DNA from: Pestalotiopsis fici W106-1
Taxonomy: Eukaryota > Ascomycota > Sordariomycetes > Amphisphaeriales > Sporocadaceae
Assembly (NCBI RefSeq): GCF_000516985.1
Contig: NW_006917103.1
Location: forward strand, 558,001-622,000
DNA length: 64,000 nucleotides
Reading direction: 5' to 3'
The notes under the pieces are model-generated. The model did no database searches. It saw only the letters and a list, made by a program, of their open reading frames with translations, and was not told the DNA's origin. Positions within the stretch are counted from its first letter, which is position 1; every line of letters begins with the position of its first letter. This document shows, one piece after another, positions 55,572 to 64,000 of this stretch. The position numbers and the translations under genes are program-made.

Positions 55572-57137
55572 GGTGGCGGAAAAGATGGGGTGCAGACTAT
55601 ATCAGCACCGGGTGGCCCAGAACGAGAGAAAGAAGAAACGTCAAAGGCGAAGAAAATGCCGAGTCAGGAGAGTTGGACTCCTTGAACTGTTGGCAATGGC
55701 TGGTGTTGATCACCTGAAGCGAGTGTGAATCCTCTAGAGACTTGCTCTTCCCTTTTCGTTAAGTTTTCGATTGAAGGTTCAATGACCTCTATTTGAAGGC
55801 CGTGGCTGCATGTCAACAAAATCGGAGCCACGCAGCCTCGGTCTCGGATATCTCAATCCATAACAGCAGGAGCACGCAAATCCATAGACAATTCTCGTAT
55901 TTCTTAGGGTGAGTCGGCTCGTTTTCCGAGCCACTGATCGCGAATTGCTGTGAATGTTGTGCATCTGATAACGTGATGCAGGCTATACTGCCCTGCATCT
56001 GCGATTCCACGTAAGCTCTCATGAATAGGGAAACTAGAAGAGGCTCACAGATCGCAGATCATCTATGAGTTGATGCTTCATACAAGCCGCGGCTCTTGAT
56101 AGACACGACGACTATGCACAAATTCGACTCTTCTGATTGGCTGAGAGGCGCCAAATACACACATGACGACTGTGGGGGAGTATGGGGTTACGATGTGCCT
56201 TCTACAATTGTCCTCACGCCGGCCCCTCCTTGGCGACGGGTTTCTGGCGATATAAGCTTGTATGCGATTTGACGTCCTGTGTAATTTTAATGCGAAACAA
56301 GACTGTGGGCAATTGTGCGGGTGAACGAGCCAGTCCGTGCATCCAGACCTTGTCTTGGCGAACGGTCGTGCTGGAATCAGTGCGCATAGTGCGGCAATCA
56401 TGTCGAGAACAGATCTTGATCCGCAATATTATTATAGCAACGCCTGCACCGGTATAGCATCGTCAGAGAGCATAAAAGCCCTTGGGTCCACTGATAAGTC
56501 GCGATAATCGTTGAGTCGTATCGGCCGAGCCCGTGCAGTAGTCAGGCACCGGAAAATAAGTGAACATCACCATCCGCTTTCGGTCGTGGTGGAGCCCCGG
56601 CGCCCCCATCATACCTTAACAAGTTGCCTCTTCCGGACGTCCGGCCACCACAATACAGGATTCTGTGCGCCGCAATGCTGTGCAATTTTTGCGCGCACAT
56701 GCTGCACTGCCGGGAGCCTCAACCAACCCTCGGGCCTCTTTGTGTCCAAACAGCTGATTGCCGTGGGCTTACGTAGCCCTTTTTTTCTGTTTACCGAAGT
56801 GCGGTGTAGCCTCCGATGCAACACTATACCCACATTCCGGCAGAGGCGACCTCACAACGTGGGTTCGTGAGTGTTGGATACCGTTCCGTTGCAGTGGTTA
56901 ATAATATCTTCCCGCGCCTAGGAGATCGCCTCAAGGCATAGAAAACCAGGAAAGGTCTCGACGCCGCACATGTCATTCGCTTAAACCAGTTGTACGCGTC
57001 CATCATTCGATCATCGCCTACCCGAGAGCACTGTTGAGATATACATATCAACCTCGTTGCGTGCTGCACTACCCGCAGTTTTGATCACTCACCCACAAAT
57101 CTTGCCAAGTCTTTCGTTAAGTCCCAGCTATTGCAAG
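55572..57137. other. 1.57 kb between divergent genes
   Basis: Upstream regions of the laccase and of the small secreted protein at 57138. ORFs up to 119 codons on either strand carry no features. Confidence 0.5.
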
Positions 57138-57885
57138 ATGCACTTTTCAATCCTTACTTTGGGCATGTTGCCCTTGGCCATCCACGCAGCGCCTGCACCC
57201 CAAGGCACTGAGCCACCGTCCCCAGGCCCTGGAGTCCCCAACATGGGGTTTGAGTTGTACGCATATGGACAGGAGTTTGGCGGTCTCTCTGTATTCAACT
57301 GGAACGGTAGTTGCCCTTGTGTCTGTATCTTTGTTAGAATCTTATTGATCATTCTCTAGGTCTCGCCTTCCTGGGCAACGCGTCCGAAGCCGGCGACTCC
57401 GAGGCAGCTCAAGTCCAGTGTAAGTTTCGATGCTCACCTTCCAGCAACTTTGGCACTTTTGCTGACGAGAACCGATAGTCATGCGCAGTCCCAGCAGCAC
57501 TACCAGCATGACTGGTAACCCAGTACCTGTGCCTGGCCAGGCGTCACCGTCCTGGTTCAACGTCACCTACTACATCCCCAGTGACACCACAACCACTCAT
57601 CAGACAGGTTTCCTTGAGGCCGATGACATCACCACCGATGACCTTGTCACTGGCTTTGTCTTCTATGGCAACACAGCCGCTTGGGAAGACTCTACTGGTG
57701 AACTTCAGACCAAGTGGTACGCCCTGCCATATGAGGACACAAACCTCTGGACTCTCAACTGGGATCCAAGCACCGAATCCTCGACTGAGAAGGTTCAAGT
57801 CACTCTCCGGACAGTCACGCCAAGTGTCCCACCTCACAACCCTCCCTCCCCCAACGGTGGCCAGCCAGGCAGCGCTTCATCGTGA
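57138..57885 (+). CDS. Secreted protein of unknown function
   Basis: Model: exons 57138-57306, 57360-57419 and 57479-57885, 211 aa. A signal peptide (FSILTLGMLPLAIHAAPAP) is followed by a Pro/Gly stretch and then by a domain with GFELYAYGQEFGGLSVFNWNG, a LAFLGNASEAGDSEAAQVQF segment made across two splices, and WFNVTYYIPSD, ending in DTNLWTLNWDPSTE and a Pro/Ser-rich tail. The alternation of short beta strands suggests a beta-sandwich or lipocalin-like fold; there are no Cys in the mature part. I do not recognise the family. Secreted proteins of this kind are common in ascomycetes with no known role. Introns are 53 and 59 nt with clear GT-AG ends. Confidence 0.75.
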
Positions 57886-58198
57886 TGACGAGCTTGCAAA
57901 CGCTGTTCAGCCTAGGTAGAGTGGCTAGGCAATGTTCATTTGAGACTGCAGAGTATAGGTTGGAGTTTGATTCTTCTTTTTATGGCGATGGGACCTGTTT
58001 TTGTTGGTGTTTTCCTACATGTGTGCTATTTAGAAACAAAGCCATAGGCAAGAGAAGGAGTTGCAGATTTGAGATTACCGGGTGATGAGCCTTAGCTGTG
58101 ACAAAATCTGAACGTGAACTTTGGAGCGATAATGATTTGTTTCGCTGCAATCCTGCCCATACTGATGATTGACCACAGTTGACTCCAAACAAGCCAAA
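57886..58198. other. Short spacer between convergent genes
   Basis: 3' flanks only; nothing further seen. Confidence 0.5.
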
Positions 58199-59233
58199 TT
58201 ATAGTGGTCGTTTCGGACTCCTCAGTATCGCTGATCTCAAGTATCTTGTTCGTAGAGACGTTTTTTCCGGACTGATCTTCATGAGTTGGAGGTTCATTGG
58301 CAAGTCTTCATAGTCCCAAGGGATGGAAATGTATAAATCTTCCCAGCGATCCCAATATTGTTTGAGCTGTTTCTTGCGATACTTTCGAGTGACATCATCC
58401 ATATGTTCGGCCTCGTTATCGAGCATTACGAGCCCGCGATTCGCATCATTGCCTGGGACATCTTGGCCGGCACCGGTGGATGCTTCAAGTAAAGCACCAG
58501 CGATTTCCTCGAGCGCGCGCATGGTAGCCCATTCATCCCGGGCCAAGTTGAGACAGAATCTTGTGCTGGGAATGCCCAGAGGCCTCCCGTCCTTGAATTG
58601 TGGATCATATGCCCATCCGAGATTGATTTCATCCTCCTCATCGTCACGCCCGACATGGAACATGGTTGACTCTTCAAAGACAATATTGAAACTGCAGTTT
58701 TCCACCGACAAGGCCACCACATCATCGGCGTGTATCTGGACTTGCCGGTAAACGGCGGGCTCAAAATGCCGATCTGGCAACAGTAAGGGCGTCATGGACC
58801 GCTGGAGTCCATCGCCGGCGTGTGTAAACAGGCCTCTCTTGGGAATAGACAAGGTCAAGCAGACGACCTTGCCCTCTGGAATGGCACAGATGATCCTAGC
58901 CTCGCGGCAAGTTTGACGGAGAGCATGTCGGATCTGCCAGACTGAAGGGTCGTACTTGGCCACATCGTCGTCATCATCGTCAATGGATAGTCTGCGCAGG
59001 TCCAAGTGAAGATTTGGCGGAGATGTGCTCCTATTAGCGCCATGGTGGTCGTTTGGAAAACTGTGTATGTTGAAGAAATTGACACCAGGGGATGGGATAG
59101 CAGCCAAGTATATCTGATGACGGATCTCTGGTGGCAATTTCATGAATGGAGAAAATGTCGTGGTTGCTGGATCCAAACAACTGGATGCATCAGACGAGGA
59201 TGATGAGACATCGCCGAGCTTTGTGATTGTCAT
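58199..59233 (-). CDS. 2EXR-domain protein
   Basis: Intronless, 344 aa, start at the first ATG (59231-59233); the frame extends five codons further only with a TTG start. The 2EXR domain opens at about residue 27 with FSPFMKLPPEIRHQIYLAAI. It has the LPxEIRxxIY core that lies in this domain as in F-box-like folds, followed by an acidic DDDDDD loop and by the IRHALRQTCREAR helix, and later EWATMRALEEIA. Proteins of this kind are very common in filamentous fungi and have no established function; a link to ubiquitin ligases is only guessed from the F-box likeness. No signal peptide or membrane helix. Confidence 0.82.
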   Translation of the reverse strand: MTITKLGDVSSSSSDASSCLDPATTTFSPFMKLPPEIRHQIYLAAIPSPGVNFFNIHSFPNDHHGANRSTSPPNLHLDLRRLSIDDDDDDVAKYDPSVWQIRHALRQTCREARIICAIPEGKVVCLTLSIPKRGLFTHAGDGLQRSMTPLLLPDRHFEPAVYRQVQIHADDVVALSVENCSFNIVFEESTMFHVGRDDEEDEINLGWAYDPQFKDGRPLGIPSTRFCLNLARDEWATMRALEEIAGALLEASTGAGQDVPGNDANRGLVMLDNEAEHMDDVTRKYRKKQLKQYWDRWEDLYISIPWDYEDLPMNLQLMKISPEKTSLRTRYLRSAILRSPKRPL

Positions 59234-60034
59234 ATTTAATGCCACCAATAAAGATCAGTTGGAGACGCGATTGGAGGAATTGCAAGCTGCGGCACTACAA
59301 GGTTATGAAGAGTGACTGTCGCCTAATTTTGAGACTCGAGTGGATGAATTTCTAGGTAGCGTTGATGGGAATTGCTTACAACCACGATGGTTGACACTAA
59401 CCTAGAAACACGGCGACTAAATCATTTTCCCCCCAGGTTAGGTAAATACAAGGTAAGCACACATTCTTAGAAGAACAGCTCCTTCCGGAATCGCGGGGAC
59501 ACTTTTCTTAGAGGCCTGTCCCGCGATGACGTTCTTGGTTTCTGCTTGGATGGCGGGGTCTTTCTTTGCTCTCTTCTTCCTTCTCCCCCAGGCAAATCAT
59601 CTGCCCCACCCCCACCATGATTTTCAAGGGACTAGAAACGACGCGTCAAAAAAGGTCAAGCTTCTAGTCGTTGAGACGCGACTACAGTACATGCCATTGT
59701 CCAGTTGGGCACATCTGTTGAAATATTCTTGGGAATCAAGTTCCAATTCTCATTTCAGATGTGTCCCTGCTCACGCGTAACAATTTATTCGTGTGATGTT
59801 TCTTACACCAAGAATTTTCAGCCAGATGGATTGATGCCATTTTATTCGGCTAGCGACGAAACAGAAGCAAACGATGCCATGACATTAACACCACTACTGT
59901 ATACTACTTTGTCTACCACTTGATCTCGTCGCTTCTCACCTAGCCAGTTCGAAGGGGCGTAGATCTACCGGTAGCAGCCGACTCATCAGTGGTAAAGGTG
60001 CTCGAGATCTTCCCCGCCACCTCTCGTCGGCACC
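59234..60034. promoter_or_regulatory. Divergent promoter region, 2EXR gene / CENP-L-like gene
   Basis: 801 bp between starts; contains a CTTCTTCCTTCTCC pyrimidine patch near 59573-59588. No gene seen. Confidence 0.45.
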
Positions 60035-60838
60035 ATGGACATTCTAAAACGGACCTTTACCGCATACCGCATCAGCATCGTGGTCGAGCCACCCGCGCCC
60101 GAGGTCCTATCGCAACGGCTGCGCGACCACCTGGCCGGCGACACGGTGCGCGGCATTGAGATCCGCGGCGCCGAGACCATTGGCGGCAGTGACGCCGGCG
60201 CGCTCATGGCCGTGGACTGGCGGGTCCTCTCGGATCCAGACCGCCGCCAAGAGGACCACAGCGATGCCGACGACAACAATCATCAATACTATTACGACGA
60301 TCAAGGGCCCACGCACCGCGTCGAGCTCGTCTATGAGCGCAACACCTTTCTGGCCTACCTCTTCATTGCGCGAGGCCTCCTCCTCATTAATGCGCCTGTG
60401 CCGGTGCGCGGCGCCCTTGTGCGCTTCCTGATGCAGACCCTGGACACGCGCGCAACGGTACTGGTCCCGGACTCGGGCGCGCTCATGCGCATCTTAGAGA
60501 CGTGGCTCGGCGACGAAGATGGCAGTGGAGCAGCAGGTTTTACGCAAAAAGATGTTGCCATCACCCTGCGCTTTGCCGACAAGGCCAGTGCAGGAGGGCT
60601 CCGGACCCTCGACATTGCCATTCCCGCCCAAGATCTGGCAGCCTTTACTGGGACATCCGATGGAGACAAGTTCTCGGATAGGCTGGCCTCATATGTGGAC
60701 AAGCACCTTGCGCTGAATATGAGACACTCTGATGTACGGATCGCAAAGATATCATGCGGTGGGTTTGTGCTGGGCGAGGGAAAAGTTAAACTGATGGACG
60801 AGGCAAAGGTAGCTGCGGTGTTGGACGGCATCAAATAG
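60035..60838 (+). CDS. Kinetochore protein of the Fta1/CENP-L type (probable)
   Basis: Intronless, 267 aa, no signal or membrane helix. The N-terminus reads FTAYRISIVV...LSQRLRDHLAGDTVRGIEI, which fits the start of fungal Fta1/CENP-L proteins (TxYRxSPL...LxxRLRDxLVGDVVRGVEV) as I remember the family. The middle VELVYERNTFLAYLFIARGLLL and VRGALVRFLMQTLDTRATVL match the later strand-helix pairs. An acidic, Tyr/His-rich loop lies at about 73-92. CENP-L is part of the inner kinetochore CCAN and pairs with CENP-N. The assignment rests on pattern memory and needs a profile search. The MBP1-type gene downstream is convergent with it. Confidence 0.6.
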   Translation: MDILKRTFTAYRISIVVEPPAPEVLSQRLRDHLAGDTVRGIEIRGAETIGGSDAGALMAVDWRVLSDPDRRQEDHSDADDNNHQYYYDDQGPTHRVELVYERNTFLAYLFIARGLLLINAPVPVRGALVRFLMQTLDTRATVLVPDSGALMRILETWLGDEDGSGAAGFTQKDVAITLRFADKASAGGLRTLDIAIPAQDLAAFTGTSDGDKFSDRLASYVDKHLALNMRHSDVRIAKISCGGFVLGEGKVKLMDEAKVAAVLDGIK

Positions 60839-61088
60839 AGACAGCATTGCTGAATCCATTCCACTAAAGATTCGTGGTCATGGATTCGGGTTTCAGGCAA
60901 AGCAGAAGGTGTGCTTCTGAAAAGGGGTCGGAATTCCCCAATCAATCCTCTGAATTTCTTCCTCGCACTCTGAACCAGGTATATAGACCAACAATATATG
61001 TTTCTGACCATGCCAATATCATGGTGGGACGTATCATGACGGTCCGCTTATCTTGAACGCCAAAACACCAGTAGAATGATAAAAGTGA

Positions 61089-63750
61089 TTATGCAACACC
61101 GTCAACCCCGCCAAGAAATCTCCTTACCCGACCGATTTCCAGTCCGTCCTTCTCGCTTTCGACGGCTCGCAGAAGGCTGTCAATAACAGCCTCGACATCC
61201 GACTCGGGGACACCCGAGCAAAGAGCAACCACCCTCCTATATTTGTTTTCAATGTCTTTGCTTCTTCCCTTCAAGGATCCAACAGTCTTCCGAGAGACCT
61301 CGGTTCTTGATCGCAAGGCCTGTAGCCTTGCACGAAGAACAGCTGTGCTTGGCAGGGTCTCAACGTTGATTGGCGTCGACGTCGCCAGCTCGGCCTCCCA
61401 AGCGCTGGCCCCAGGTTCTGAAGCGCCGTGGCTCTGCTCAATTTGCTGTAGGCGATTCTGCTCTTCCTCTCGACCGCGATTCAAGTTGTAGATCTTCTGG
61501 CGAGTCAGGTTCTGATTTTGTGCCTTTTCTTGCAATTCATCCAAATCCTTCTTTGCATCCCCCAATTGTTGCGACGTTGTTCTCAAGGATGCATGGAGTG
61601 AGTCAAGATCTGCTTGCTTTTTCTTCATCTCAGAATGAAAGCTTGTTGCAGTATCTGTCAACATGGTGGTTATCGCTAGACAATGTCAGCAGGTTTCTCA
61701 AACTATGGCAACGATATTGGAATAACATACACAAGATGATATCATCACTGCTCTCGCGGGTCTTTTGGCTCTCGTCCACGGTGTTGTTTCCATCAGAAAC
61801 CTCGCCGTTGGAACCGGCTTCGCCTCCATTCCCTTTGATACCGAAATCAACAGGAGCAAGGCCGGAATTATTGGGAATGCTTGGATCCGCTCCAACCTCC
61901 ATCAATTGGGAAATAATGCTTCGATTGCTTATCCGTGACGCAAGGTTGAGCGCGGTGTCACCAGAGTTGTCTTGGGCGTTCACAATTTCGCTCATGAATC
62001 TGCCCAAATTGATCTTCGGTCCACTGCTGTTGGTGGACTGACTGCTTGGTGCACTGCCCTGTCGAACAACCCATTCGAGGAGACTCTCGAGATAATATTT
62101 GCTCGACTGGCTGCGACCTTTTACTGCACTGGCCACGGCAATGTGATGCAAAACAGTCCTACCCTTCTTGTCACGCACCTCAATCGTGCTGCCTAATGCA
62201 TCAAGCAGCTCTGGAAAAGAGCTCTGGTCTGAATTGTTGGTAACACTGCAGGCTCTCATGAGTGCAGTCTCACCAAGTCCATTGACACGGAAAGGATTGG
62301 CGCCAGCTGTTATGAGGGCGCGAAGCAGTGGGATGCGTGACAAAGTGGCAGCCCAATGGAGCGCAGTATGGCTGGAGGTGTCGATCGGAGAATCCAGCTC
62401 TTGGGGGCTTAGTGTCTGAAGTGCGCCGTTGTTGGCAAAGTCCTTCGTGGTAGAGTCCATGAACAAGCCCATGACGAGGTTCCGTCGTTGTTCGGCCTCT
62501 GGAGACATTTCATATGGCAGGGGAGCAAGAGGTACACCATCCTCAGCCCCAGCCACATTGACACCAGCTTGGCTATAAATAAAAGATTCGTTGGGTTCGG
62601 TGGGAGAGCCTGGGAAGTTGTTGGCATATATCTCCATCGACTGCGATGTATAGCCAAAACTCTCATTGGGTGTTACGACCCGCTGTTTTTTCCGCGGCGG
62701 CTCTTCGAAAATTTGTGTATTTTGCGTCGAGTATGCCGAGTCGACCTGGTTTCCGTATTCGGAGGTGAAGCTCTGCTGAGAGTTGGTCGGCAATTCATCT
62801 GGATTTTGCATTGACGATTGGCGACTAAAGCTCGGGGGTCTTGTAGGACCATTGCGGCCTCGTGGGCCTGGCGAATCGAATCGAGCTTTACCGATGGCAG
62901 CGACTGCAGTTGATGCCATGGTCGAAATATTGCTGAAAAAGGTGCCCGAGGACCCATTGGTACGAACCTCGTTGCCCATGCCGCTATACATGCGCTTCCT
63001 TGCGGCTGCCAAAGCCTGTTCTTTTGTCGGAGTATTGAGATCACCACTGCCGGCAACACCACCGTCCTGGCCCATATCATAGGTCAAAAGGGGTCGGAGG
63101 ATATCTTCGACGCCGTACTGCCTGCAAACCTGGACACCCCTCTCAAACCTGATCCAAGTTCCTTGATACTTGCCGTATCCACCCTGAACCTTTTCGTGCT
63201 CACCTGTCTGAATCTCCTTTTCCAGAATCTTGGTTCGCTTGCCCTTGTCGACACCGGCAACCTTGAGAATCTGGGTCGCATTGAGCCAACTATCCCTTCT
63301 GCGGCGCATGACTGCTATCCCATTCACTTCCATTTCGTAGACCTCGACGCTGGAGTAGCTAGCCTATAGGATGGGAATGTGTCAGTATCTTCCGTCAGAG
63401 CAGTTCCTCAAGCAGTCAGATTGACTTACCGAGTAGATTTGGCTAGCATTGTGAGGATTTGGTCGCGACTGAGGATCAGAGAAAGGGCGGAACCCTTGCG
63501 ATCCAGAGGGTTGGCTCATGGCAAAGGACTGCTGGGAAGAAGGTTGTGACTGCTGCGACATTTTTGGGTCGTTGTTGGCAGCATTCAAGTTGCTGTTCGA
63601 GGATGTGGCCAGAGGCTGGGCTGCCGTTGAGGATAATGAGCCTCGATGTGAATGCGCCGATCCGGGGGCGCGGTATTGATGTGAGGCCGAGGCGGTGGCC
63701 GCCGGGGCGGTGGGGATAGTTGTAGAATTGGCGACGGTAGACGAGGCCAT
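61089..63750 (-). CDS. MBP1: APSES transcription factor, Mbp1/Res-type, cell-cycle regulator
   Basis: Model on the minus strand: exons 63750-63430, 63363-61731 and 61675-61089, 846 aa. The first 107 residues are low-complexity (Ser/Gln/Ala). The APSES/KilA-N DNA-binding domain starts across the first splice (YSSVEVYEMEVNG at about 110-122) and includes RRRRDSWLNATQILKVAG and GTWIRFERGVQVCRQYG. The middle is disordered, with a basic PRKKQR patch. Ankyrin repeats follow (HTALHWAATLSRIPLLRALI; GETALMRAC; GRTVLHHIA; DTALNLASR), then a coiled-coil C-terminus for dimerisation, likely with Swi6. It binds MCB-type sites to drive G1/S genes in the nucleus. The last splice uses GTATGT and keeps frame. 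The long N-terminal extension is common in filamentous fungi. Confidence 0.93.
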
Positions 63751-64000
63751 GAGCTACCTTTTCGGCCTGGAAGGAAACAATGCGCTTGCAATCAGGATAT
63801 GACGAATTGAAGGTCCTTGAGAAATTATCGAATGGTGGCGCGCTGGGCCCTGACAAGTAATTGAGGCTGGAAGACTGGCGAGCTGTAACCAGAATCAAGA
63901 GAGGTCTGAGATGCTGTCCTGCTGTCTTGGGGGGCGGCTAGCAGGGGAGGATTATGTGGGAGCAAGGGCCGAGTCGACGATGGTCCAGAGAGAATATTGT
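63751..64000. other. Upstream region of MBP1, to window edge
   Basis: No gene is supported; a minus-strand frame through this part only extends the MBP1 leader in another phase. Confidence 0.4.

Noticed and set aside
1..64000. CRISPR array, rRNA, bacterial-type operon or terminator
   Set aside because: Nothing of this kind seen; the gene structure is eukaryotic throughout.

Overview
The window looks like nuclear DNA of a filamentous ascomycete, most likely a sordariomycete and perhaps Hypocreales (the class is inferred, not proven). The reasons are short GT-AG introns of about 50-120 nt with CTAAC/CTGAC branch sites, two HET-domain genes, a CFEM/7TM receptor, a Zn2Cys6 regulator, a 2EXR protein, an asco-type laccase and many MFS transporters. 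I support 25 protein-coding genes and one decayed gene. No rRNA, tRNA, CRISPR array or complete transposon was seen. All exon models were built by hand from reading frame, splice signals and family motifs; exon sums were checked to keep frame.

Layout. 0-5 kb: a methyltransferase relic at the left edge, a HET gene and a DHA1 drug/H+ antiporter. 6.4-9.5 kb: two core genes in divergent orientation, FIP1 (mRNA 3'-end processing) and a NUP49-type nucleoporin. 10-16.2 kb: an ACS-family transporter and another MFS transporter. 16.5-19.9 kb: the divergent pair SNO and SNZ, which together make the glutamine-dependent pyridoxal 5'-phosphate synthase. 20.2-25.8 kb: a mucin-like single-pass membrane protein, a glycosyltransferase-like gene and, 182 bp behind it, a protein made of five Cys-rich repeats of about 93 residues that I cannot assign. 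27.6-31.7 kb: a CCCH zinc-finger protein and a small secreted protein. 33-37.5 kb: a Zn2Cys6 regulator and a CFEM/7TM receptor, convergent.

37.5-40.7 kb is the largest gene-free stretch. 40.7-45.7 kb holds a secreted GMC oxidoreductase followed by a lactose-permease-like sugar transporter. 46-51.7 kb: a second HET gene, an SDR-like protein and a second ACS-family transporter. 53.5-59.2 kb: a laccase, a small secreted protein and a 2EXR protein. 60-63.8 kb: a CENP-L/Fta1-like kinetochore protein and an APSES factor of the MBP1 type, convergent.

Conserved housekeeping genes (FIP1, NUP49, SNO/SNZ, CENP-L, MBP1) alternate with accessory genes for transport, secretion, surface sensing and self/non-self recognition. 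The strongest candidates for something undescribed are the five-repeat protein with its glycosyltransferase-like neighbour, the receptor/regulator convergent pair, the GMC/sugar-transporter pair, and the laccase with a Phe at the axial copper position. Several genes need manual models: a GC-AG intron in the regulator, an out-of-frame decoy ORF in the receptor, micro-exons of 32 and 51 nt, and unresolved junctions in the regulator (33441-33582) and at the 5' end of the sugar transporter.
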